Source of the DNA: an uncultured Sphingobacteriales bacterium
GTDB lineage: Bacteria; Bacteroidota; Bacteroidia; Chitinophagales; Chitinophagaceae
Length of the DNA: 39,613 nucleotides
Reading direction: 5' to 3'
NCBI GenBank assembly: GCA_946479435.1
Contig: CAMLFX010000019.1
Coordinates: forward strand, 1 to 39,613
The translations under genes were made by a program, and so were the position numbers. Below the pieces are notes generated by a model. The model was given only the letters and a program-made list of their open reading frames with translations, was not told the origin of the DNA and made no database searches. Each line of letters begins with the position of its first letter. Position 1 is the stretch's first letter. Of this stretch, positions 23,670-32,126 are shown one piece after another.

Positions 23670-23710
23670 AAAATTGAATTGATTTTTTGAAACAAAACAG
23701 ATACAATTTT
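23670..23710. promoter_or_regulatory. Inverted repeat in the DMT/MocR divergent region, possible operator
   Basis: AAAATTG (23670-23676) and CAATTTT (23704-23710) form a 7-base inverted repeat with centres about 34 bases apart, roughly three helical turns. On the plus strand TTG at 23687-23689 and TAATTTCG at 23713-23720 could form a weak promoter. The region is AT-rich, so chance is a real alternative. Confidence 0.3.
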
Positions 23711-23737
23711 CGTAATTTCGACCAGAACAGTTTTTTT

Positions 23738-25177
23738 ATGAAGATTGATGTAAAAGGCAAAAACGAACACCTGTATCTGCATATTGCTGAACATATTGAA
23801 AGGCAAATAATGGATAATGTGCTGAACATGGGCGACAAACTACCTTCCGTACGCGTAACAAGTAAACAGCATGAAGTGAGTATGAGCACTACGCTGCAGG
23901 CATATTACCACCTGGAGGGTAAAGGGCTTGTAGAATCACGTCCGCAATCTGGTTATTATGTTTGTTACAATCCTTTACGCTTTCCGCAAAAAATAGAAAA
24001 GAGTACACCCAGGCAAGCTCCTAACAGTAAAAATGTAGAAGCAATTATTTCAGAAGTGTATGATGATTTTTCCATGCCCGATGTAATACGCTTTTCATCT
24101 AGTGTTCCTGCTACGGAAATACTACCCTTGGCTAAACTTAATAAAGCAATGATACAGGCCATGCGCGAACTGCCTGACAATGGTGTATCGTACGAGGATA
24201 TACAAGGCAACCTGGCGCTAAGAAGGCAGGTTGCAAGGTTTTCAGCAAATGCAGTAGGTAACCTGCAGCCCGATGATATTGTAACAACCGCCGGTTGTAT
24301 GAATGCCATAGCTTATTGCCTCATGGCGCTTACCAAGCCTGGTGATACCATAGCGGTTGAAAGCCCCGTATATTTTGGTACTATACGCTTTGCACAAAGT
24401 ATAGGTTTGAAATTGATAGAATTGCCAACCGACCCCGATACAGGGGTAGATCCTGATGACGTAAAGAAGGCGGTAGAAAAGCATAATGTGAAGGCCTGTT
24501 ATTTTGTTACCAACTTTAGCAATCCCACAGGCTACTGCATGCCCGATGAGCAAAAAGAAGCGCTGGTGAAATTACTATCTCGCCACGGTGTGCCATTGAT
24601 AGAAGACGATATATATGGTGACATATATTTTGGGCAGAAAAGACCTAAGAGTTGTAAAAGCTTTGACGAAGAAGGTAATGTACTTTGGTGTAGTTCCGTA
24701 TCTAAAACATTAGCACCGGGTTATCGTATCGGCTGGGTAGCGCCCGGTAAGCATAAGGATAGGGTGAAAAGCTTAAAGCTGTATCATAGCATTACATCTG
24801 CCAGCATACAGCAAGCAGCAATCGCTAACTTCCTGGCAACGGGCAGGTACGAGCACCATCTGCGTAAGCTCAGGCAAATAATGCACGCTAACAGCTTGCA
24901 TTGCAGGCGTGCTATTGGTGATTATTTCCCCGAAGGTACAAAGGTAAGTAACCCACAGGGTGGGTACATATTATGGGTAGAGTTAGCGAAGCATATAGAT
25001 ACCTACCAGTTATATCGAGAGGCTATTGAACAGAAAATAAGTATAGCACCAGGCAGTATGTTCACATTGCAAGACAGGTACCGCAACTGTATGCGCCTTA
25101 CTTATGGTATGCAGTGGAAACCTGAAGTGGAAAGGGCAATGAAACGATTGGGTGGTCTGGTTAAAGGAATGATGTAA
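23738..25177 (+). CDS. MocR-type (GntR-aminotransferase fusion) PLP-dependent regulator
   Basis: A 479-residue protein. An N-terminal winged helix of the GntR type (about 10-75: IERQIMDNVLNMGDKLPSVR, then HEVSMSTTLQAYYHLEGKG) is joined to a class I/II aminotransferase domain with NPTGYC and the PLP lysine at about residue 323 in SSVSKTLAPGYRIGW. MocR regulators sense PLP or amino compounds. The start is ATG 23738 (MKIDVKGKN); a TTG 17 codons upstream lies in the promoter region and adds no family sequence. It is divergent from the DMT transporter and ilvE, its likely targets. It ends one base before the convergent mutS2 stop. Confidence 0.92.
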   Translation: MKIDVKGKNEHLYLHIAEHIERQIMDNVLNMGDKLPSVRVTSKQHEVSMSTTLQAYYHLEGKGLVESRPQSGYYVCYNPLRFPQKIEKSTPRQAPNSKNVEAIISEVYDDFSMPDVIRFSSSVPATEILPLAKLNKAMIQAMRELPDNGVSYEDIQGNLALRRQVARFSANAVGNLQPDDIVTTAGCMNAIAYCLMALTKPGDTIAVESPVYFGTIRFAQSIGLKLIELPTDPDTGVDPDDVKKAVEKHNVKACYFVTNFSNPTGYCMPDEQKEALVKLLSRHGVPLIEDDIYGDIYFGQKRPKSCKSFDEEGNVLWCSSVSKTLAPGYRIGWVAPGKHKDRVKSLKLYHSITSASIQQAAIANFLATGRYEHHLRKLRQIMHANSLHCRRAIGDYFPEGTKVSNPQGGYILWVELAKHIDTYQLYREAIEQKISIAPGSMFTLQDRYRNCMRLTYGMQWKPEVERAMKRLGGLVKGMM

Positions 25178-25178
25178 A

Positions 25179-27308
25179 TTATTTTTTCTCTTTTTTAGAC
25201 TTTCCACTATTCCTGTCTTTCTTCCGTACTACCAACCATTCATCCAGATTTACATTGAATGGCATTTGGCCTATTTGTACAATAGCGCGTTTATCGCGTA
25301 CTTCGGTTAACGTACCCACCTGATGGTTTATCTTGTTGCGTACAAGGTCGCCTATTTGTGGGTTGTTGCCGGTTACTTCATAGTTCTTGTCGGCCTTTCT
25401 TGCCATGGCTTCATTAGCTTGTATCTGCTTCTTCTTGAACAGTACATTTTCTGCAGCTGCAATTACATCCTGCTTGTTTTCGGCCTTTTTCCAATCGTGG
25501 ATTATCTGTTTAAACTTACGCTCCATGTCGCGCAGGTAGTCGAGCTCTTCTTTTTTTATCTGGTTTTGCAGCTTTATGGTGGTATAGTGCTGCTTCAGTT
25601 TTTCTTTATCTATCAGTTCTTCGTAATTGCGATTCAGGCGTTCGTTCTCTTTCAGCAGCCTGTTTACCTCTTTTTCTTTTTCTGTTAGCTGTTGCGCCTG
25701 CTGCTCGGTTTGGTGCAGCATCTTATCCAGCTTAAAGTGGCCACGGTCAGTTATCTGTCTTGCACGGTCTATTATCTGTGGCGATAAGCCACTGCGTTGT
25801 GCAATAGCAAATGTGTATGAGCTACCAGGTTTGCCAATGGTTAGTTGATATAGTGGTTCCAGTTTCGCCTCATCAAAAGCCATGGCGCCGTTCACTATGC
25901 CCTGCACTTTGCCCGCCATTACTTTCAGGTTCAGGTAGTGCGTGGTGATAATACCCAGTGCATGTCTTTTTGCCAGTTCTTCAACTATCGCTTCGGCAAA
26001 TGCACCACCCAGGTTAGGGTCAGAGCCGCTACCCAGTTCATCGATAAAGAATAGCGTCTTACCATTGGCAAAATCCATGAAATAGCGCATATCGCGCAAG
26101 TGGGCGCTATAAGTACTCAATTCATGCTCTATCGACTGGGTATCGCCGATATGTATCATGATCTGCTTAAAGATGCCCATCTCCGAATTCGGATCAACAG
26201 GCACCAGCAAGCCTGCCTGCATCATTAGTTGCAGCAAACCCACCGTCTTCATCGATACCGTTTTACCACCGGCATTCGGGCCGCTGATAATCAATATGCG
26301 TTGGTTCCTGTCGAGTTTGATATTGAGTGGTATAATTGGTTTGCCACTTTGCTTGTTGTGCAAGTATAACAGCGGGTGGTATGCCTTCACCAGCTCAAAA
26401 CCCGGGTGCGGGCTTAACCTTGGCATCTCACCATTCATATCAATAGCCAGCAGTGCTTTAGCGCGTATAAAATCGTAAATGCCGGTTAGGTTATAGTATG
26501 CTGCCAGTTGTGGCTGGTAACCTGATAGTGAAGCTGTGGCCTGCGCCAGTATGCGGTGTATTTCCCTGCTTTCAGCACGCTCCAGCGAGAATATTTCGTT
26601 ATTCAGTTCTATTGTTTCTTCAGGCTCAATGAATACTGTTTTTTGTGAATCGCTTTCACCATGCAGTATGCCTTTTACTATGCGCTTATGTTCTGCAAAA
26701 ATGGCAACTGTACGGCGGCCATTCAAAAAGCCTTCCGATATATCGGCCAGGTAGCCCTGCTTGCTTAGCTTGCGAATGATGCCTTCAAACACTTTGCGCA
26801 ATTGTTGCCGTTGAGATGCAAGTTCCATACGTATCTGCATCAGTTCGCGCGATGCATTGTCGCGTACAACGCCGCGGTCATCTATTACTGCATTTATCAG
26901 GTCAGCTATCTCTTTCTCATAAGTAATTTTTTCAGCCAGCGCCCGAAGGTGTGGGAATAATTTATCGTGCCTTTTGAACCATAACAGGATATCTTTTATG
27001 GTAATGGCCAATTGTTTTAAGGCAAGCAATTGCTCACCTGTCAATACTGCTCCCGATACTGCTAAAAGCTTGAGCTCTTTCTGAATATTATGCGTAAAGT
27101 CGTTTGGAAAGTAGTCGCTACCTCCCAATACATTTTTAAATTCATTCGTTTGCTGCAAAGCCTTTTCCACATATTCCATCCTGGTGTTGAACTTCAGTTG
27201 TTCAACACGTTCGTGTGCAGCATCAGTCCTGCATTTCTGTTTCAGTAACCGGCATATTTTATCAAATTCCAACGCTTCTGCGGCATGCGCAGGGTACAAT
27301 TGCATCAT
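25179..27308 (-). CDS. mutS2: MutS2 family ATPase without the C-terminal Smr nuclease domain
   Basis: A 709-residue MutS2. A core/lever helical region fills about 1-310. Walker A GPNAGGKT lies at 343-350 and Walker B FFIDELGSGSDP near 430, with the GITTHYLNLKVMA switch after it. A long Gln/Glu/Lys coiled coil follows (about 520-640), then a small beta domain (VTGNNPQIGDLVRNKINHQVGTLTEV). The protein ends in a Lys-rich tail where most MutS2 proteins continue into an Smr domain. MutS2 dimers act on branched DNA, and in Bacillus on stalled ribosomes. No frameshift remnant is possible, because the neighbouring MocR gene begins one base beyond the stop. Confidence 0.9.
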   Translation of the reverse strand: MMQLYPAHAAEALEFDKICRLLKQKCRTDAAHERVEQLKFNTRMEYVEKALQQTNEFKNVLGGSDYFPNDFTHNIQKELKLLAVSGAVLTGEQLLALKQLAITIKDILLWFKRHDKLFPHLRALAEKITYEKEIADLINAVIDDRGVVRDNASRELMQIRMELASQRQQLRKVFEGIIRKLSKQGYLADISEGFLNGRRTVAIFAEHKRIVKGILHGESDSQKTVFIEPEETIELNNEIFSLERAESREIHRILAQATASLSGYQPQLAAYYNLTGIYDFIRAKALLAIDMNGEMPRLSPHPGFELVKAYHPLLYLHNKQSGKPIIPLNIKLDRNQRILIISGPNAGGKTVSMKTVGLLQLMMQAGLLVPVDPNSEMGIFKQIMIHIGDTQSIEHELSTYSAHLRDMRYFMDFANGKTLFFIDELGSGSDPNLGGAFAEAIVEELAKRHALGIITTHYLNLKVMAGKVQGIVNGAMAFDEAKLEPLYQLTIGKPGSSYTFAIAQRSGLSPQIIDRARQITDRGHFKLDKMLHQTEQQAQQLTEKEKEVNRLLKENERLNRNYEELIDKEKLKQHYTTIKLQNQIKKEELDYLRDMERKFKQIIHDWKKAENKQDVIAAAENVLFKKKQIQANEAMARKADKNYEVTGNNPQIGDLVRNKINHQVGTLTEVRDKRAIVQIGQMPFNVNLDEWLVVRKKDRNSGKSKKEKK

Positions 27309-27328
27309 GTATAAATCCTCTCGAAGTG

Positions 27329-27336
27329 CAAATTTA
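27329..27336 (-). promoter_or_regulatory. -7 box (TAAATTTG) for mutS2
   Basis: An exact TAnnTTTG match on the minus strand, 21 bases before the mutS2 ATG at 27308. No well-placed -33 TTG was found. Confidence 0.5.
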
Positions 27337-27403
27337 CATATAACAATCTGTTGTGACAGCCATCAAGTTAAATTCCGTTATATTGCAGTTACCGATTATT
27401 TCA

Positions 27404-30400
27404 ATGAGCAATTACGACTGGCTGATATCAAGATTAGATGCTTTTATCCGCAAATACTATATAAACCAACTTCTACGCGGCTCACTGGTATTGCTGATAT
27501 GCTTATTATTATACATACTTACTATAAGTGTGGGTGAGTACTATTTGTACCTTCCCGTCTGGCTGAAGTTGACGCTGGTCTCATTATTTGTGGTTTTAGG
27601 GCTCGTAGCATTGGCTGTATGGGTCATCAGGCCATTGGTTAAGATGGCAAGGTTGGGTAAGGTCATTTCGTACGAACGGGCAGCCGTAATTGTTGGTCAG
27701 CACTTCCCGGAGATAAGCGATAAACTGCTGAACATATTACAACTTAAGAATAGTTATGAAGGCAGTAGCAGCCGCGAACTAGTAGAAGCCAGCATCGATC
27801 AGAAAGCTGCTCAAATATCAGTTGTTCCCATTACATCAGCTGTCGATCTTTCTAAGAATAGAAAATACCTGCCTTATTTATTACCTCTGGTTCTGATAGG
27901 CATATTTATTTTGGTAGCAGCACCCAATGTATTCAAAGATGCATCAGCAAGGTTATTGCAACCCACTAAAGAATTTGAAAAACCTGCGCCTTTTAAGTTT
28001 ATCGTTACCAGTCAGCCTTTAAAAGCTGTACGTAACGGTGATTTTCTTTTAAAGGCAGAAGCGCAGGGCAATGCATTACCGGCAGATATGTCGGTAGTTA
28101 TTGGCGATGAGGTAATACCTATGCGTACTGCTGATAAAGGATTTGAATATAGCTTTAGGAATGTAACGGCCGATGTGAATTTCAGGCTACTAGCAGCGGG
28201 GTTTTATTCACAGCCATTTAAACTGGCCGTTGTGCAGAAGCCTTTATTAAAAGCATTTAAGGTTAGTCTCGATTACCCTGCTTACACAGGCAAAAAAGAT
28301 GAAACACTAAATAGTCTGGGCGATATGACTGTGCCTGCCGGTACGTTGGTGAGCCTGGCCTTTGTTACTGAACATACTGATGCTGCGACTATACGTCTTG
28401 GTAATGGCGCATCCACTGCTTTACCAAAACAGGCAGGTTTGTTTGGTGCGCAGTACAGGTTCCTGAACGATACCAGTTTTACCCTGGCCTTAAGCAATAA
28501 CCAATCGGCTGTAGTTGATAGCTACCATTATAATGTAAATGTGATACCCGATGAATACCCCGTTATTCAAATGCAGGAATTCAGGGATAGTGTTTCTGGT
28601 ACGCAAATACTACTAAATGGTACTGCGGGCGATGATTATGCGATAACTAAAGTGTTGTTCCATTATCAAATAAATGATGGTAATAATAAAGAGCTTTTAA
28701 ACAAAAGTATCTCGCTTAAAACTGCGGGTGGTGCACTTACAGAATTTCAGCATTATTTCGATATACAGGTACTGAACCTGCAACCGGGACAAAAACTGAC
28801 CTACTATGTTGAGGCATGGGATAATGATGGCGTACATGGCAGCAAGGCATCGCGCAGCGAAATGATGAGCTACCAGATGTATAACCCTGAGCAGCTGGAT
28901 TCGGCCATTAATGAGAATGCTGAGCAGATCAATTCTGGCCTTAGCAATAGCGCCCAACATACCGAGCAATTGCAGAATGAATATAAAGACATGCAGTCGA
29001 AGCTATTGCAGTCGGAAGGTATGGAATGGGAGCAGCAACAGAAGCTGCAAGATCTTGGCAAAATGCAGCAGCAGTTAAAAAATCAGATGGATGCTGTAAA
29101 AAAACGCCTTGACGAACAAACTCAGCAAAGCAAACAAAAAGAATACAGCCAGGATGTAAAAGACAAGCAGGAAGACCTGCAAAAGCAGATGGACAACTTG
29201 CTGAATAAAGAACTGGCAGAGCAAATGAAGCGTCTGCAAGAGTTGATGAAGCAACTAAATAAAGACCAGGCTTTCCAAACTATGAAGCAACTGGAACAAG
29301 AGAATAAGCTCTTCAATATGGATCTGGAGCGTATGCAGGAACTGATGAAGCAACTGGAAATGCAGATGCGTATGGAAGACATGGCCAATAAAATGGATGA
29401 ATTGGCAAAAAAACAAAGCGACCTGAAGGACAAAACAGATAAAGGACAGAAGAATAGCGACGCACTGAATAAAGAACAGCAAGACCTGAAGAAAGAGCTG
29501 GATAATGCTATGAAAGAAGACATGAAACAGATGGACCAGCTGAATAAGGAAATGCAGAAGGAGCAAAATATGGAAGATGCCAAGCAGGATGGTAAAGAAG
29601 CGCAACAGGATATGCAAAATAGCAGCGATCAGCTAAGTAAAGACCAGAAGAGTAAAGCGAGCCAGTCGCAAAGTAAAGCCGCACAGAACCTGCAGGATAT
29701 GGCTAAGAAAATGCGCGATGCTGCAGGGGGAATGGATATACAACAGATAGATATAGATATAAAAGCAGTAAGGCAAATACTTACCAATCTTATGCGCCTG
29801 TCTTTCGACCAGGAACAGCTAATGAATAAGAGCCGTAATACACCCACCACCAGTCAGAATTACATTGCCAATCAAAAAGAACAAAGCAGGCTGCACAATA
29901 ATTCAAAAATGATACGCGATAGTCTTTTTGTCTTGAGTAAAAGATTATCAAAACTTTCGGCAACTGTTAATAAAGAAACAACTGAGCTTGAAAAGAATAT
30001 GGGCGCCTCGCTGGATGCGCTTGAAGGCAGAAGGGTAGGTGATGCATTGACACGCCAGCAATATGTAATGACTCACACCAACAACCTGGCTTTGATGCTG
30101 AATGAAATGCTATCAAATCTTATGTCGATGAAAGCTCAGGCGCAAGGTTCGAAGGGTAGTTGCAGTAAACCGGGAGGGAAGACTCCTAAGCCTGGTGCAG
30201 GGCAGCAAATGAGCGATATTATCAGTAAACAACAACAGCTAGGCGACGCAATGCAACAAATGCAAAATGCTCAAAAACAGAAACAAGGGAGTAGCGGTAA
30301 ACCCGGTAATAGCAGTGGTAAAGAAGGTGAAGGCAATGGTGAGAATGGCAATGCCGAACAACTGGCACGTATGGCAGAACAGCAGGCAGCTATACGCAGG

Positions 30401-30778
30401 CAATTGCAACAGCTAAATAGTTTGCTAAATAGTAAAGGGATAGGCAATGCAAAAGAAATAAAGGACATACAGGAGAAGATGGATAAAACTGAAACAGACC
30501 TTGTAAATAAAAGATTGAGCAGCGAAATGCAATTGAGGCAGAGAGAGATACTTACGCGTTTATTACAAGCTGAAAAATCGCTGAGGGAGCAGGAGCAGGA
30601 TGATAAGCGTTCTTCGAAAGGTGGGGAAGAGATTTCAAGGCCTGTGCCGGCTGAATTGCAAAGGTATATGAACGAGCGCCAGCAGCTACTTGATATATAT
30701 AAGACAGTTCCTCCTCAACTAAAGCCATATTATAAAAATATGGTTGAGCAATACTATAGGAATATAGGTAAAAATTAG
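27404..30778 (+). CDS. DUF4175 family large membrane-anchored coiled-coil protein
   Basis: A 1124-residue protein. Two N-terminal membrane helices (about 20-45 and 50-75) are followed by a third at about 160-180. A beta-rich, Ig-like part then covers about 190-480. From about 500 to 800 comes a very long Gln/Lys/Met/Asp-rich coiled coil, then a Gly/Ser/Lys-rich linker and a final helical segment ending IYKTVPPQLKPYYKNMV. This order is that of the Bacteroidota DUF4175 family, whose role is unknown. The start is ATG 27404 (MSNYDWLISRLDAF); a GTG 17 codons upstream falls near the divergent mutS2 promoter and adds no family sequence. The gene is a single unit with no clear terminator. Confidence 0.85.
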   Translation: MSNYDWLISRLDAFIRKYYINQLLRGSLVLLICLLLYILTISVGEYYLYLPVWLKLTLVSLFVVLGLVALAVWVIRPLVKMARLGKVISYERAAVIVGQHFPEISDKLLNILQLKNSYEGSSSRELVEASIDQKAAQISVVPITSAVDLSKNRKYLPYLLPLVLIGIFILVAAPNVFKDASARLLQPTKEFEKPAPFKFIVTSQPLKAVRNGDFLLKAEAQGNALPADMSVVIGDEVIPMRTADKGFEYSFRNVTADVNFRLLAAGFYSQPFKLAVVQKPLLKAFKVSLDYPAYTGKKDETLNSLGDMTVPAGTLVSLAFVTEHTDAATIRLGNGASTALPKQAGLFGAQYRFLNDTSFTLALSNNQSAVVDSYHYNVNVIPDEYPVIQMQEFRDSVSGTQILLNGTAGDDYAITKVLFHYQINDGNNKELLNKSISLKTAGGALTEFQHYFDIQVLNLQPGQKLTYYVEAWDNDGVHGSKASRSEMMSYQMYNPEQLDSAINENAEQINSGLSNSAQHTEQLQNEYKDMQSKLLQSEGMEWEQQQKLQDLGKMQQQLKNQMDAVKKRLDEQTQQSKQKEYSQDVKDKQEDLQKQMDNLLNKELAEQMKRLQELMKQLNKDQAFQTMKQLEQENKLFNMDLERMQELMKQLEMQMRMEDMANKMDELAKKQSDLKDKTDKGQKNSDALNKEQQDLKKELDNAMKEDMKQMDQLNKEMQKEQNMEDAKQDGKEAQQDMQNSSDQLSKDQKSKASQSQSKAAQNLQDMAKKMRDAAGGMDIQQIDIDIKAVRQILTNLMRLSFDQEQLMNKSRNTPTTSQNYIANQKEQSRLHNNSKMIRDSLFVLSKRLSKLSATVNKETTELEKNMGASLDALEGRRVGDALTRQQYVMTHTNNLALMLNEMLSNLMSMKAQAQGSKGSCSKPGGKTPKPGAGQQMSDIISKQQQLGDAMQQMQNAQKQKQGSSGKPGNSSGKEGEGNGENGNAEQLARMAEQQAAIRRQLQQLNSLLNSKGIGNAKEIKDIQEKMDKTETDLVNKRLSSEMQLRQREILTRLLQAEKSLREQEQDDKRSSKGGEEISRPVPAELQRYMNERQQLLDIYKTVPPQLKPYYKNMVEQYYRNIGKN

Positions 30779-30952
30779 TAAAAAAAGACAGTTTTATAAC
30801 TAATTTATTAATAGATATTTAATTACATTTTAATGTTTATTTAATATGGTTAAAGCTGTGTTAAATTGTTGATTTTCAATTAAATAATCCAACCGTTTTT
30901 GTGTTTGTATATGTCTATTGTAATGGTTGTGTAAATGTTGACTAATGTCATC

Positions 30953-30983
30953 TTGCATTCAGGGAAAATATTAGTTAACTTTC
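30953..30983 (+). promoter_or_regulatory. Candidate promoter for the 31018 gene within an AT-rich gap
   Basis: TTG (30953-30955) and TAACTTTC (30976-30983, one mismatch to TAnnTTTG) are 20 bases apart, the usual Bacteroidota spacing. It lies in the 239-base gap 30779-31017, which is very AT-rich and shows no gene or strong hairpin. Confidence 0.5.
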
Positions 30984-31017
30984 ATTATAATATTTTTTAA
31001 ACCAAAAACGCGTGCCT

Positions 31018-31485
31018 ATGATTTTCTCAAGAACTTACCGGTACCAGTCTGCGATGCAAATTGACGATATAAAAGATCGTTTGGTAGGCAAGCATGTAAA
31101 AGTGCACGATATGGATTTTGAAGTCTCGGAAAAAGACTACATTCTTCGTATCATACCGCATGCAGAGCAAGAAACCACTATCAAAACATTGCCGATAACG
31201 CATGTTGAACTAAAAGGGAAAGGGAATCAAACGCAGCTTATCATCAGCTCGAAAATGCGTAAGATAGATTCAGGTGGGCCAATGCTCATTATGATCTTCT
31301 GTGCTTTCATGCTGGCTGCGGCATTACTGCTTTTCATCTTCGGTGAAGAAGAGTATATGTCTTTTACATATACGTTTGCGGGTATAGCGTTAGCTATATT
31401 CCTTGTGTTCTGGATGCGGATGGAATCCGGCTATTTTGATTATGTGCGTAAGATACGCGACTATATAAAAAAGAGTGTAGCTTAA
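31018..31485 (+). CDS. Orphan protein with two C-terminal membrane helices
   Basis: A 155-residue protein I do not recognise. The N-terminal half (about 1-85) is soluble and charged, with YILRIIPHAEQETTIKTLPI-like beta strands. Two helices lie at about 92-112 and 118-134, separated by a short acidic turn (GEEEYM), and a basic tail (RKIRDYIKKS) ends the protein. The start is ATG 31018; a GTG two codons upstream is in frame but less likely. An internal ATG at codon 13 is a further option. The stop codon lies in the loop of the terminator hairpin, so the last five codons form part of the terminator stem. It stands alone, with its own probable promoter. Confidence 0.6.
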   Translation: MIFSRTYRYQSAMQIDDIKDRLVGKHVKVHDMDFEVSEKDYILRIIPHAEQETTIKTLPITHVELKGKGNQTQLIISSKMRKIDSGGPMLIMIFCAFMLAAALLLFIFGEEEYMSFTYTFAGIALAIFLVFWMRMESGYFDYVRKIRDYIKKSVA

Positions 31486-31502
31486 CAGCTACGCTCTTTT
31501 TT
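31467..31502 (+). terminator. Intrinsic terminator overlapping the 3' end of the 31018 gene
   Basis: A 16-base stem (31467-31482 with 31487-31502) has one G-U pair and a 4-base loop made by the stop codon TAA plus one base. The right arm ends in a run of six T on the plus strand. On the minus strand the A-run likewise becomes a T-run, so it may stop both the 31018 gene and the convergent thioredoxin-like gene. Confidence 0.85.
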
Positions 31503-31539
31503 CTTAACGGCATCCGCCTGTCTGGAGCCGTGACAATTT

Positions 31540-32085
31540 TTACTCTATAAATCTGGCTAAACTATCCATGGGCTGGTCTCCATGAAACTGTTTGATCAGT
31601 ATTCTTTCCTTGTTATAGATATTGATTTGCGGAAGGCCATCGTATGTAAATGTTTTATTTACAAAATCCGCGCTATCAATAGCAACCAGTATCCTCGGTT
31701 CGGTATTCACCTTGGTAGTAGCATCAAAAAAGCTCAGGTAAGACATCATATTGTCGGTAGCCAGCAACAACAGCTTGCTATTCTTAAACATATCCATATT
31801 CTGCATAAGCAGCCTTGTCTCATCCTGGCAATGTTCGCAGGTAGGGTTAAAAAGCATTACAAACAAGTTGGCGTCATTTGCCATATCCTTTGTTGTTATC
31901 TTTTTACCTTTTGCGGTTACTGCGTATATACGTGGTATAGGTGAGCCTAATACCTTGTAGTTAGTACTGGTATCGCTAACCGTTTCCTGTTTCACGGTCT
32001 CATTTTTGCTTTTCTTTTTTTTGTCGGCATAAGCCACCAGCACCGTAGTGGATAGGCAGGTAATGATTAGTAACTTGCGTAGCAT
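31540..32085 (-). CDS. Secreted thioredoxin-like (TlpA/redoxin) protein
   Basis: A 181-residue protein with a signal peptide at 1-20 (AYA|D), a Lys-rich spacer, then a thioredoxin fold from about 45. The redox motif is CEHC at 83-86 in FNPTCEHCQDE, and the cis-proline region appears as DGLPQINIYN near 150. TlpA-like proteins reduce disulfides or serve cytochrome maturation in the periplasm. CEHC is an uncommon version of CxxC, but the context FNPTC-x-x-C is the usual TlpA/AhpC-TSA type. It stands alone, divergent from rarA by 41 bases. Confidence 0.82.
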   Translation of the reverse strand: MLRKLLIITCLSTTVLVAYADKKKKSKNETVKQETVSDTSTNYKVLGSPIPRIYAVTAKGKKITTKDMANDANLFVMLFNPTCEHCQDETRLLMQNMDMFKNSKLLLLATDNMMSYLSFFDATTKVNTEPRILVAIDSADFVNKTFTYDGLPQINIYNKERILIKQFHGDQPMDSLARFIE

Positions 32086-32126
32086 ATAAGCGAAATTAGG
32101 AAATAGCGTTAAAAGAAAATGATAAA

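Noticed and set aside
23687..23737. Upstream TTG start for the MocR-type regulator
   Set aside because: The added 17 residues match no family sequence and cover the divergent promoter region.
25179..25260. MutS2 truncated by a recent frameshift
   Set aside because: There is no space beyond the stop for a lost Smr domain, and the reading frame is intact with a natural basic tail.
27353..27403. Upstream GTG start for the DUF4175 gene
   Set aside because: The 17 extra residues precede a good family start (MSNYDWL) and lie in the short gap shared with the mutS2 promoter.
29122..29617. Long minus-strand open frames opposite the DUF4175 coiled coil
   Set aside because: They are Ser/Phe/Leu/Cys-rich shadows of the Gln/Lys repeats; the plus-strand gene explains the region.
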